Below, in pieces: positions 31,520 to 39,883 of a DNA stretch of 42,436 bases; position 1 is the first letter of the stretch, and each line of letters begins with the position of its first letter. Source of the DNA: an uncultured Prevotellaceae bacterium (lineage in GTDB: Bacteria > Bacteroidota > Bacteroidia > Bacteroidales > Bacteroidaceae); contig CACZDV010000030.1 in assembly GCA_902780025.1 (NCBI GenBank), positions 1 through 42,436 on the forward strand, in the 5' to 3' direction. Under the pieces are notes generated by a model that saw only the letters and a program-made list of their open reading frames with translations, did not search any database and was not told the DNA's origin. The position numbers and the translations under genes are program-made.

Positions 31520-32368
31520 ATGAATTTCATGTTGATTGCAGTAATTGTTCTTGGAGCCATCGGCCTTGTGGCAGCCTTGGTGCTGTTTGCCGCTTCCAAG
31601 AAATTTGCTGTTGATGAAGATCCCCGCATTGCGCAGGTCAATGAAGTGCTGCCCGGAGCCAACTGTGGCGGTTGCGGATTTGCCGGCTGCGGAGGTATGG
31701 CTGACGCACTCGTTAAGGGTGCAGATGCCGGCTCCATTGAGGGACTGAACTGTCCGGTAGGTGGTGCTGACGTCATGAGTAAGGTGGCCGACCTGTTAGG
31801 AATGGCCATTGCCAACGGCGAGCCCAAGGTGGCTGTGGTGAGATGTAACGGAACGTGTGAGCATCGTCCCAAGGTGGCTGAGTATGTCGGACTGCGTACG
31901 TGTGCCGCCATGCATGCCTGCGGTGCCGGTGAGACAGCCTGCGGCTATGGCTGCTTAGGCTGTGGCGACTGTGTGGAGGCCTGTCAGTTTGACGCCATCC
32001 GTATTAATCCCGAGACCGGCATTGCCGAGGTCGACGAGGAGAAGTGCGTGGCCTGCGGTGCCTGTGTGAAGGCTTGTCCGCGCAACATCATCGAACTGCG
32101 CAAGAAAGGACCAAAGGGTAGACGCGTGTATGTCTCGTGCGTCAACAAGGACAAGGGCGCTGTGTCGATGAAAGCCTGCAAGGTCAGCTGCATCGGTTGT
32201 AGCAAGTGCGAGAGGGAGTGCCCGTTCGGTGCCATCACCGTCGGCAACAACTGCTCGTACATTGATCCTGAGAAGTGCCGCCTGTGTCGCAAGTGCGAGA
32301 AGGTCTGTCCTACGCATGCCATCGTGGCTGTGAATTTCCCAATTAAAAAAGAGGAGGCTGCCGTATGA
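31520..32368 (+). CDS. rnfB: Rnf electron transport complex subunit B, 282 aa
   Basis: Takes electrons from ferredoxin on the cytoplasmic face. One N-terminal membrane anchor (3-25), the Fe-S motif NCGGCGFAGC (49-57) with Cys78, then four ferredoxin-like cysteine sets (about 141-157, 176-187, 220-234, 253-263), for example CVACGACVKACP. Length is typical for the longer RnfB of Bacteroidota. Overlaps rnfC by 4 bases (ATGA). Confidence 0.95.
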   Translation: MNFMLIAVIVLGAIGLVAALVLFAASKKFAVDEDPRIAQVNEVLPGANCGGCGFAGCGGMADALVKGADAGSIEGLNCPVGGADVMSKVADLLGMAIANGEPKVAVVRCNGTCEHRPKVAEYVGLRTCAAMHACGAGETACGYGCLGCGDCVEACQFDAIRINPETGIAEVDEEKCVACGACVKACPRNIIELRKKGPKGRRVYVSCVNKDKGAVSMKACKVSCIGCSKCERECPFGAITVGNNCSYIDPEKCRLCRKCEKVCPTHAIVAVNFPIKKEEAAV

Positions 32369-33732
32369 ACATAAAGACATTTAGTATAGGTGGTATTCAC
32401 CCTGAAGAGAATAAGCTAACCCACGAAGTGGAGACCAAGGTGGCCAACCTGCCCAAGCAGGCTGTGTTCCCCTTGAGCCAACATATTGGAGCACCGGCGG
32501 TGCCCGTCGTCCAGAAGGGTGACAAGGTGAAGGTGGGTACGATGATTGCTGATGCTGGCGGCTTTGTGTCAGCTCCGATTTATTCAAGCGTCAGCGGTAC
32601 GGTGCTGAAGATAGACACCGCTATCGATGCTACTGGCTACCGTAAGCCCGCTATTATTATTAATGTGGAGGGCGACGAATGGGAAGAAACCATCGACCGC
32701 TCTGACAAGTTGGAAACGGTGAAGGATCATCCTGAACTGACACCCGAGGAAATCATCAATCGCGTGAAGACGGCTGGTATTACAGGTATGGGTGGTGCAG
32801 GATTCCCCACCTTTATCAAACTGACACCCCCGCCGACGGCGAAGGCTGAGTGCGTGATTATCAACGCCGTAGAGTGTGAGCCTTACATCACCGCTGACTA
32901 TCGTCTGATGATGGAGAAGGCCGACGAGATACTTGTCGGACTGGAGCTGCTGATGATGGCTGCCAAAGTGACGACGGGTTACATCGGCATTGAGACCAAC
33001 AAGCCCAAAGCCATTGACCTGCTTACCAAGAAGTGTGTCGAAGTCTTTTCCGCTTTGAAATACCACGTCGAGGTGGTACCCCTGAAGCAGCGCTACCCGC
33101 AGGGTGGTGAGAAACAGCTGGTTGATGCTGTCATCAATCGCCAGGTGCCGGCTCCGCCAGCCATCCCTGTCAATGTTGGAGCAATTGTTCAAAACGTGGG
33201 CACTGCCTATGCTGTGTATGAGGCTGTTATGAAACGTAAGCCGCTGTTTGAACGCTACACTACCGTCACAGGAAAGCGTTTGCAGAGTCCGGGCAACTTC
33301 CTCGTTCGTATGGGAACCCCGATGCAAGATTTGATTGAGGCTTGTGGCGGTATGCCCGAGGGCGATAACAAATTGTTGGCAGGTGGTCCGATGATGGGTA
33401 AGGCGCTAACTTCTACTGAGGTCCCTATCTGCAAGGGAACCAACTCGGTGACCATCATCAGCGACGACGAAGCTCGTCGTAAGGAGCCACAACCCTGTAT
33501 CCGCTGTGCCAAGTGCGTGGGCGTCTGTCCCATGGGACTGGAGCCTTACCTGCTGGCCAAAGTTTCAGAAGTAAAGAACTGGGAACGTGCCGAGCGGGAG
33601 GACATCGTCAGCTGTATTGAGTGTGGCTCGTGCCAGTTTACTTGTCCTGCCCACCGTCCGTTGCTCGACAATATCCATCAGGGAAAATCAACCGTCATGG
33701 GTATCATCCGTGCTCGTGCTGCTAAGAAATAA
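32365..33732 (+). CDS. rnfC: Rnf complex subunit C, 455 aa
   Basis: NADH-binding, FMN and 4Fe-4S subunit on the cytoplasmic face, exchanging electrons between NAD and the membrane part. An N-terminal GGIHPEENK start, a biotinyl-like barrel, the GMGGAGFPTFIKL nucleotide loop (about 130-145), and two 4Fe-4S motifs near the end, CIRCAKCVGVCPMG and CIECGSCQFTCP. No extended alanine-rich tail. Confidence 0.95.
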   Translation: MNIKTFSIGGIHPEENKLTHEVETKVANLPKQAVFPLSQHIGAPAVPVVQKGDKVKVGTMIADAGGFVSAPIYSSVSGTVLKIDTAIDATGYRKPAIIINVEGDEWEETIDRSDKLETVKDHPELTPEEIINRVKTAGITGMGGAGFPTFIKLTPPPTAKAECVIINAVECEPYITADYRLMMEKADEILVGLELLMMAAKVTTGYIGIETNKPKAIDLLTKKCVEVFSALKYHVEVVPLKQRYPQGGEKQLVDAVINRQVPAPPAIPVNVGAIVQNVGTAYAVYEAVMKRKPLFERYTTVTGKRLQSPGNFLVRMGTPMQDLIEACGGMPEGDNKLLAGGPMMGKALTSTEVPICKGTNSVTIISDDEARRKEPQPCIRCAKCVGVCPMGLEPYLLAKVSEVKNWERAEREDIVSCIECGSCQFTCPAHRPLLDNIHQGKSTVMGIIRARAAKK

Positions 33733-33763
33733 GTAGTCAAATAGTAAATAGTCAAATAGTCAA

Positions 33764-34765
33764 ATGAAACTGATAGTATCATTATCGCCACACGCCCACG
33801 GCAATGACACCGTGGAGCGCAACATGTACGGCGTCATCATCGCCCTGCTGCCTGCGCTGCTCGTGTCGTTCTATTTCTTCGGGCTGGGCTCGGTCATCGT
33901 GTGCCTGACGAGTGTGGCTGCCTGCGTCTTCTTGGAGTGGGCCATCAACAAATACATACTCAAGAACGATCGGAATACCATCTTGGACGGCTCTGCTGCC
34001 TTGACGGGTCTGCTGCTCGGCATGAACCTCCCGTCGAATCTCCCTATCTGGATCATCCTCATCGGTGCGCTTTTCGCCATCGGGGTGGCCAAGATGACGT
34101 TTGGCGGATTAGGCAATAACATCTTCAATCCTGCATTGGTGGGCCGTTGTGCCCTGTTAGTGGCCTTCCCCGCGCAGATGACCTCATGGCCGTTGCCCGG
34201 ACAGTGGCTCAAGTACACGGATGCTGAGACGGGTGCCACACCGCTGGCGCTGATGCAGGAGGCTATTAAGAACGGAAACATGGAGGTGCTCAGCCAACTG
34301 CCTGATGCCTTCTCGTTGCTCTTTGCCGACTTCTCGCTCAACGGTGGTGCCGGAACCATCGGTGAGGTCTGCGACTTGGCCCTGATTGCCGGTTTGGTCT
34401 TTATGCTCTGGCGTAAGATTATCACTTGGCATATTCCTGTCTCGATTATCGGTACGGTGTTTGTGCTCAGCGGATTGCTCCATCTGGCCAACCCCGTCTA
34501 TGCTGACCCCACCGTGGTGATTTTTAGTGGTGGCTTGATGCTGGGTGCCATCTTCATGGCGACTGACTACGTGACGAGCCCTATGACGCCGAAGGGACAG
34601 CTCATCTATGGCATCTGCATCGGACTGCTGACGGTCATCATCCGCAACTGGGGTGCCTATCCTGAGGGAATGTCGTTCGCTATTCTCATCATGAACGCCT
34701 TTACCCCGCTGATTAATAATTATGTGAAACCAAAACGTTTCGGGGAAGTGCCTGCAAAGAATTAA
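33764..34765 (+). CDS. rnfD: Rnf complex subunit D, 333 aa
   Basis: Integral membrane subunit with about eight to ten helices and a covalently bound FMN at Thr159 in DAETGATPL, which fits the Dxx[ST]GA[TS] flavinylation motif. Starts MKLIVSLSPHAHGNDTVERN. The spacer before it is tandem AATAGTCA repeats. Confidence 0.94.
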   Translation: MKLIVSLSPHAHGNDTVERNMYGVIIALLPALLVSFYFFGLGSVIVCLTSVAACVFLEWAINKYILKNDRNTILDGSAALTGLLLGMNLPSNLPIWIILIGALFAIGVAKMTFGGLGNNIFNPALVGRCALLVAFPAQMTSWPLPGQWLKYTDAETGATPLALMQEAIKNGNMEVLSQLPDAFSLLFADFSLNGGAGTIGEVCDLALIAGLVFMLWRKIITWHIPVSIIGTVFVLSGLLHLANPVYADPTVVIFSGGLMLGAIFMATDYVTSPMTPKGQLIYGICIGLLTVIIRNWGAYPEGMSFAILIMNAFTPLINNYVKPKRFGEVPAKN

Positions 34766-34791
34766 GAATTAAGAGTTAAGATTTAAGAATT

Positions 34792-35418
34792 ATGAAGAAA
34801 CTCGAATCTACACTTACTAATATGGTGCTGGTGCTCACGGGCGTGGCAGTCGTCATGGGTGGTATCCTAGCTTTTGTGAACCACCTGACCGAGGGCCCCA
34901 TCAACGACCAGAAAGCCAAGGCGCTGGCCGATGGTATCAAGACGGTCATGGTGAGCGACGACATTGTCGTGGCCAAGACGGACACCGTGCGCCAGAACGA
35001 TGCCAAGGGAAAGGAAATGACCTATATCATCTATCAGGCCCGCGACGCTCAGGGTAAGGAGCTCGGAGCGGCAGTGGAGTCGACTACGGGTGGCTTTGGT
35101 GGCGACCTGAAGGTGCTGGTGGGTTTTGATGCCGAGGGCAAGATTCTCGGCTATACATTGTTGGAACATGCTGAGACTCCAGGACTCGGTGCCAAAGCCG
35201 ACAAGTGGTTCCAGCGTGGTGAGAAGGGCGACATCATCGGCAAGACGCCCACAGAGCCGCTGACCGTCTCGAAAGATGGTGGGCAGGTGGATGCCATCAC
35301 CGCCTCGACCATCACCAGCCGCGCCTTCCTGCTGGCTGTCAACAACGCCTATAACGCTTACAAGGCTACGCCTGCAACAGATGCTGAGTCGGGGGCCACG
35401 AAGCAAGTGACGAAATAA
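34792..35418 (+). CDS. rnfG: Rnf complex subunit G, 208 aa
   Basis: Membrane-anchored periplasmic flavoprotein: one N-terminal helix (10-29), then an FMN-binding domain with ETPGLGAKADKW and DAITASTITSRA (Thr173 at the usual flavin site, Ala in place of Gly). The extreme C-terminus reads DAESGATKQVTK; DAESGAT (197-203) fits the Dxx[ST]GA[TS] motif exactly. Follows rnfD after a TTAAGAA-repeat spacer. Confidence 0.93.
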   Translation: MKKLESTLTNMVLVLTGVAVVMGGILAFVNHLTEGPINDQKAKALADGIKTVMVSDDIVVAKTDTVRQNDAKGKEMTYIIYQARDAQGKELGAAVESTTGGFGGDLKVLVGFDAEGKILGYTLLEHAETPGLGAKADKWFQRGEKGDIIGKTPTEPLTVSKDGGQVDAITASTITSRAFLLAVNNAYNAYKATPATDAESGATKQVTK

Positions 35419-35448
35419 CGAAATACCGTAATAACGAAATAACAAAAT

Positions 35449-36030
35449 ATGAATTATATCGGAATCATCAAAAACGGCATCGTCAAGGAGAACCCCACGT
35501 TCGTCCTGATGCTCGGTATGTGTCCCACGCTGGCCACCACTACCTCAGCCATGAATGGTATGTCGATGGGACTGGCTACGATGGCGGTGCTCATCTGCAC
35601 CAACGTCGTGATTTCCTGCCTGAAGTCGGTAACGCCCGACAAGGTGCGCATTCCCGTCTTCATCGTCGTCATTGCTGCCTTCGTTACGATGCTGCAGTTG
35701 TTTATCAAGGCATTCCTGCCCGACATTGATGCTGCACTCGGACTCTTCATCCCGCTGATTGTCGTCAACTGTGTTATCCTCGGACGTGCCGAGGCTTTTG
35801 CTGCCAAGCAGTCGCCTCTTGCCTCGCTCTTCGACGGCATTGGTATCGGTCTCGGCTTCACGCTGGGCTTGACGCTGCTCGGCATCTGTCGTGAGCTGTT
35901 GGGCAACGGCAGCGTCTTTGGTTTGACGCTGTTGCCTGAGACCTACAACATCCTGCTCTTCGTGCTGCCTCCGGGTGCGTTCATCACCCTTGGTTTCCTC
36001 ATTGCCATCGTGAATAAGTTGAAGAATTGA
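35449..36030 (+). CDS. rnfE: Rnf complex subunit E, 193 aa
   Basis: Hydrophobic subunit with six transmembrane helices, related to RnfA (inverted topology). Has the conserved PTLATTTSAMNGMSMG and VNCVILGRAEAFA segments. The spacer before it is ATAACGAA repeats. Confidence 0.94.
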   Translation: MNYIGIIKNGIVKENPTFVLMLGMCPTLATTTSAMNGMSMGLATMAVLICTNVVISCLKSVTPDKVRIPVFIVVIAAFVTMLQLFIKAFLPDIDAALGLFIPLIVVNCVILGRAEAFAAKQSPLASLFDGIGIGLGFTLGLTLLGICRELLGNGSVFGLTLLPETYNILLFVLPPGAFITLGFLIAIVNKLKN

Positions 36031-36058
36031 AGGATTGAAAAATTGAAGAATTGAAGTT

Positions 36059-36661
36059 ATGGAATACATACTTATTTTCATTAGCGCCATCTTTGTGAAC
36101 AACATCGTGTTGTCACAGTTCCTCGGCATTTGTCCGTTCCTCGGCGTTTCCAAGAAGATAGACACCTCGTTAGGTATGTCGGCTGCTGTCGCCTTCGTGC
36201 TGACATTAGCCACGATTGTCACCTGGCTGGTTCAGAAATACGTGCTCGATGTCTTCGGACTGCAGTACCTGCAGACCATCGCCTTTATCCTCGTCATCGC
36301 GTCGTTGGTGCAGATGGTCGAGATAGTGCTCAAGAAGGTGTCGCCTGCTCTCTATCAGGCCCTCGGCATCTTCCTGCCGCTCATCACCACCAACTGTGCC
36401 GTCCTCGGTGTGGCCATCCTGGTCATCCAGAAAGACTTCAACCTGTTGCAGTCTGTCGTCTATGCTTTCTCAACGGCTATCGGTTTTGGATTGGCACTGA
36501 CTGTCTTTGCCGGCATTCGCGAACAGCTGGAGCTGGTTAAGATACCCAAGGGCATGCAGGGAATGGCTATCGTCATGCTCTCTGCCGGACTCCTGAGTCT
36601 TGCTTTTATGGGCTTTTCGGGGGTCGATGGAGGTTTGAAGGTACTTTTTGGCCTCGATTAA
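36059..36661 (+). CDS. rnfA: Rnf complex subunit A, 200 aa
   Basis: Six-helix membrane subunit: ISAIFVNNIVLSQFLGICPF at the N-terminus and the TTNCAVLGVAIL segment carrying the conserved cysteine for the Fe-S cluster shared with RnfE. Last gene of the operon; GAAGAATT-like repeats precede it. No hairpin terminator is seen before the next promoter 24 nt on. Confidence 0.94.
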   Translation: MEYILIFISAIFVNNIVLSQFLGICPFLGVSKKIDTSLGMSAAVAFVLTLATIVTWLVQKYVLDVFGLQYLQTIAFILVIASLVQMVEIVLKKVSPALYQALGIFLPLITTNCAVLGVAILVIQKDFNLLQSVVYAFSTAIGFGLALTVFAGIREQLELVKIPKGMQGMAIVMLSAGLLSLAFMGFSGVDGGLKVLFGLD

Positions 36662-36684
36662 CGGGGAATACCAAAAATTTTTGT

Positions 36685-36692
36685 TATCTTTG
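36685..36692 (+). promoter_or_regulatory. TATCTTTG promoter, leaderless layout
   Basis: TATCTTTG ends 5 nt before the GTG at 36698, so transcription probably starts at or next to the start codon. Confidence 0.65.
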
Positions 36693-36697
36693 CAGCC

Positions 36698-37396
36698 GTG
36701 AAGCAAGCTATGATATTCGCGGCGGGGCTCGGTACCCGTCTGAAACCTCTGACAGACACCATGCCCAAGGCTCTTGTCAGAGTAGGGGGACAACCCCTGC
36801 TCTGGCATGTTATTATGAAGCTGCGCGATGCTGGCTATGAGCGCATCGTGGTCAACGTCCACCATTTCGCCCAGCAAATCATCGACTATCTTAACCAGAA
36901 TGACAACTTCGGGCTCGACATCCGTATCTCTGACGAAAGCGAACAATTGCTTGAGACTGGCGGAGGCATCAAGCGTGCCCTGCCGCTGTTTGACCCTACG
37001 GAGCCGATATTGATTCATAATGTCGACATCCTCAGCAACCTCGACTTCTCGTCGCTCCATGCTGATGCGCCGTTGCTGGTGGTCAGCGAGCGGAAGACAA
37101 AACGCTATCTGCAGTTTGACGATGAGATGCGCTTAGTGGGTTGGAAGAACGTTGAGACGGGCGAGGTAAAAGGCTGCGAGGGGCGTTCGTTAGCGTTCAG
37201 CGGTATTCATGTGCTTCATCCGTCGGCTTTCCCGCTGATGAACGACTGGCCAGCGCGGTTTCCCATCATGGACTTCTATCTGAAGGTGTGTGCCGATCAT
37301 CCTATTCGCGGCTATGAGGCCACGAATCTGCGCCTGATGGATGTAGGCAAGCTTGACACGCTGCAAGAAGCTGAAAACTTTTTAAAAACCTTATAA
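36698..37396 (+). CDS. sugar-1-phosphate nucleotidyltransferase, MurU-like, 232 aa
   Basis: Starts with GTG (36698): MKQAMIFAAGLGTRLKPLTD, the nucleotide-binding signature of the sugar nucleotidyltransferases, then MPKALVRVGGQPLL, NVHH, LLETGGGIKRAL and a FSGIHVL motif. The sequence is nearest in style to N-acetylmuramate-1-phosphate uridylyltransferase (MurU) of peptidoglycan recycling, but the sugar cannot be fixed from sequence alone, and no amgK-like kinase is adjacent. Three bases separate it from guaA. Confidence 0.82.
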   Translation: MKQAMIFAAGLGTRLKPLTDTMPKALVRVGGQPLLWHVIMKLRDAGYERIVVNVHHFAQQIIDYLNQNDNFGLDIRISDESEQLLETGGGIKRALPLFDPTEPILIHNVDILSNLDFSSLHADAPLLVVSERKTKRYLQFDDEMRLVGWKNVETGEVKGCEGRSLAFSGIHVLHPSAFPLMNDWPARFPIMDFYLKVCADHPIRGYEATNLRLMDVGKLDTLQEAENFLKTL

Positions 37397-37399
37397 CTT

Positions 37400-39007
37400 A
37401 TGCAACAGAAGATCATTATTTTGGATTTTGGCTCGCAGACGACGCAGTTGATAGGCCGTCGTGTGCGCGAGCTGGACACCTTCTGCGAGATTCTGCCTTA
37501 CAACAAATTTCCCAAGGACGACCCGTCGGTCATCGGCGTCATCCTCAGCGGTTCGCCCTACTCGGTACACGACCCTGAGGCGTTCAAGGTAGACCTCAGT
37601 CAGTTCGTGGGCCGCTTGCCGGTATTAGGCATCTGCTACGGAGCGCAGTTCATCTCGCATACCCTTGGTGGTAAGGTCGAGAAGGCCGACAGCCGTGAGT
37701 ATGGACGTGCCAACCTCGAGACCGTCGACACCACCAACCCTCTGTTCTGCGGCTTTGAGCAGCACTCACAGGTGTGGATGAGCCACGGCGATACCATCAC
37801 CGCCATTCCCGCCGATTTCAAGGTGATTGGTTCTACCAAGGACGTCAAGAACGCAGCCTTCTGGAATCAGAAGGATGTCTGGGCTGTCCAGTTCCATCCT
37901 GAGGTGTTCCATACTACGCAAGGAAAGACCTTGCTCCAAAATTTCGTGGTCAATATCTGCGGAAGCCGTCAGGAGTGGAGTGCCGCCTCGTTTGTGGATA
38001 CTACGGTAGCTGAGCTCAAGGAGCAGTTAGGCAACGACCGCGTTATCCTCGGACTCTCGGGCGGTGTCGATTCCTCTGTGGCTGCTGTACTGCTGAACCG
38101 CGCCATTGGTGATCGTCTGACATGTATCTTCGTCGACCACGGTATGCTGCGCAAGAACGAGTTCAAGCAGGTGATGGACGACTACAAGGTGCTCGGCCTG
38201 AACGTCATCGGCATCGATGCCAGCGAGAAGTTCTTTGCCGATTTGGCTGGTGTCACCGAGCCCGAGCAAAAAAGAAAGATTATCGGTCGCGACTTCGTCG
38301 AGGTCTTCAATGCCGAGGCCAAGAAAATCACCGATGCCCGCTGGCTTGCCCAGGGCACCATCTATCCTGACCGCATTGAGTCGTTGAACATTACGGGTAA
38401 GGTCATCAAGAGCCATCACAACGTCGGCGGACTGCCCAAGGAGATGCACCTGCAGCTCTGCGAACCGCTGAAGTGGCTGTTCAAGGATGAGGTGCGCCGC
38501 GTAGGTCGTCAACTCGGAATGCCTGAGCATCTCATTACGCGCCATCCCTTCCCAGGCCCTGGACTCGCCGTACGTATCCTTGGCGACATCACTCCCGAGA
38601 AGGTGCGTGTGCTGCAGGATGCCGACGACATCTACATCCGCGGACTGCGCGACTATAAGGTGAAACTCAGTGGCGAGGAGGCACGTCGTGTACTGGCTGC
38701 TGGCGTACCGGCACAAATGACCGACGGCGAAATCGAGGTTTCACTCTACGACCAGATATGGCAGGCTGGAGCCATTCTTCTCAGCACCGTCCGCTCCGTT
38801 GGTGTCATGGGCGACGAGCGTACCTACGAGAATCCTGTGGCTCTTCGTGCCGTTACCTCAACCGATGCTATGACTGCCGACTGGGCCCATCTGCCCTACG
38901 ACTTCATGGCCAAGGTCTCGAACGAGATTATCAACAAGGTGCGCGGTGTCAATCGTGTCTGCTACGACATCTCCTCAAAGCCACCCGCAACTATCGAGTG
39001 GGAATAA
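37400..39007 (+). CDS. guaA: GMP synthase (glutamine-hydrolysing), 535 aa
   Basis: Makes GMP from XMP, ATP and glutamine. N-terminal class I glutaminase with nucleophile Cys79 in GICYGAQF and [11 protein letters not shown] pyrophosphatase domain with the [10 protein letters not shown]-loop (about 218-226); C-terminal dimerisation domain ending [15 protein letters not shown]. Slightly longer than usual but complete. Converges with the radical SAM gene with only 2 bp between stops and no hairpin. Confidence 0.96.
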   Translation: MQQKIIILDFGSQTTQLIGRRVRELDTFCEILPYNKFPKDDPSVIGVILSGSPYSVHDPEAFKVDLSQFVGRLPVLGICYGAQFISHTLGGKVEKADSREYGRANLETVDTTNPLFCGFEQHSQVWMSHGDTITAIPADFKVIGSTKDVKNAAFWNQKDVWAVQFHPEVFHTTQGKTLLQNFVVNICGSRQEWSAASFVDTTVAELKEQLGNDRVILGLSGGVDSSVAAVLLNRAIGDRLTCIFVDHGMLRKNEFKQVMDDYKVLGLNVIGIDASEKFFADLAGVTEPEQKRKIIGRDFVEVFNAEAKKITDARWLAQGTIYPDRIESLNITGKVIKSHHNVGGLPKEMHLQLCEPLKWLFKDEVRRVGRQLGMPEHLITRHPFPGPGLAVRILGDITPEKVRVLQDADDIYIRGLRDYKVKLSGEEARRVLAAGVPAQMTDGEIEVSLYDQIWQAGAILLSTVRSVGVMGDERTYENPVALRAVTSTDAMTADWAHLPYDFMAKVSNEIINKVRGVNRVCYDISSKPPATIEWE

Positions 39008-39009
39008 AA

Positions 39010-39870
39010 TCATAGGATGCGCTTGATGCCTTCCTCTTCTGCTATTTGCCTTGCCGTTCTGAGCGTTTGCAAGGGTGTGGGCGGTATGTTGCTCATCTTG
39101 TAGCGGGGGAAGAAACGGGTAAAATGTAGTGGCACTTCAGCGAGGTTGTTTTCCCTGAGCCAACGGCACATTCGGCGAATCATCTGCATGTCATCATTGA
39201 CACCTGGAATGATGAGGTTGGTAAGTTCTATCCAGACGCCAGCTTGCTTCATAGCAAGAATCGTGTCGAGCACAGGTTGCAGATGACCTCCGCTGATGCG
39301 GCTATAGATGTCGTCGCTGAATGACTTCAGGTCGATGTTGGCTGCATCAAGGTAGGGTAGGAGGTCGCTTAGCGGTTTCTGGCAGACGTAGCCGGCTGTG
39401 ACCAGGATGTTCCAGAGTCCTGCTTCGTGGGCCAGACGGGCACAGTCGGTGATGTACTCGATATAGGTGAGGGGCTCGGTATAGGTGTAGGCAATGCCAG
39501 GACAATGGTGTTTCCGGCAGAGGGCAACGATGTCTTCAGGCATCAGTTCGTAATAAGGTACCTCTGAGGGCGAAACCTGCGAGATATCATGGTTCTGACA
39601 GTTCAGACAACGGAAGTTGCAGCCGGTGCAGGCCAGCGAGAAGCACGTGGTGCCGGGGTGGAAGTAGTTGAGCGGCTTCTTCTCGATAGGGTCAATGGCT
39701 AAGGCACAGGGTTTTGCGTAGACTTCGCTGATGAGTGTACCCTGATGATTGCGGCGACTGCGGCAAAGCCCCGTCTTGCCATCGGCAATACGGCAATGAT
39801 GGGGACAGAGTTGGCACTCTACTCGTCCGTCATCCAACTTCTGATAATACCTGCATTCCATCGGGTTCAT
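39010..39870 (-). CDS. AmmeMemoRadiSam system radical SAM enzyme, 286 aa
   Basis: Radical SAM protein with the 4Fe-4S motif C-x3-C-x2-C at Cys84, 88, 91 (CNFRCLNC) and an N-terminal cysteine cluster ECQLCPHHCRIADG, as in the AmmeMemoRadiSam family (PflA-like). YTEPLTYIEY and LKSFSDDIY are also typical. It follows the Memo-AMMECR1 fusion by 13 bp in one operon. The reaction and substrate of this system are unknown. Confidence 0.92.
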   Translation of the reverse strand: MNPMECRYYQKLDDGRVECQLCPHHCRIADGKTGLCRSRRNHQGTLISEVYAKPCALAIDPIEKKPLNYFHPGTTCFSLACTGCNFRCLNCQNHDISQVSPSEVPYYELMPEDIVALCRKHHCPGIAYTYTEPLTYIEYITDCARLAHEAGLWNILVTAGYVCQKPLSDLLPYLDAANIDLKSFSDDIYSRISGGHLQPVLDTILAMKQAGVWIELTNLIIPGVNDDMQMIRRMCRWLRENNLAEVPLHFTRFFPRYKMSNIPPTPLQTLRTARQIAEEEGIKRIL

Positions 39871-39883
39871 ACTCGGTGTACGA

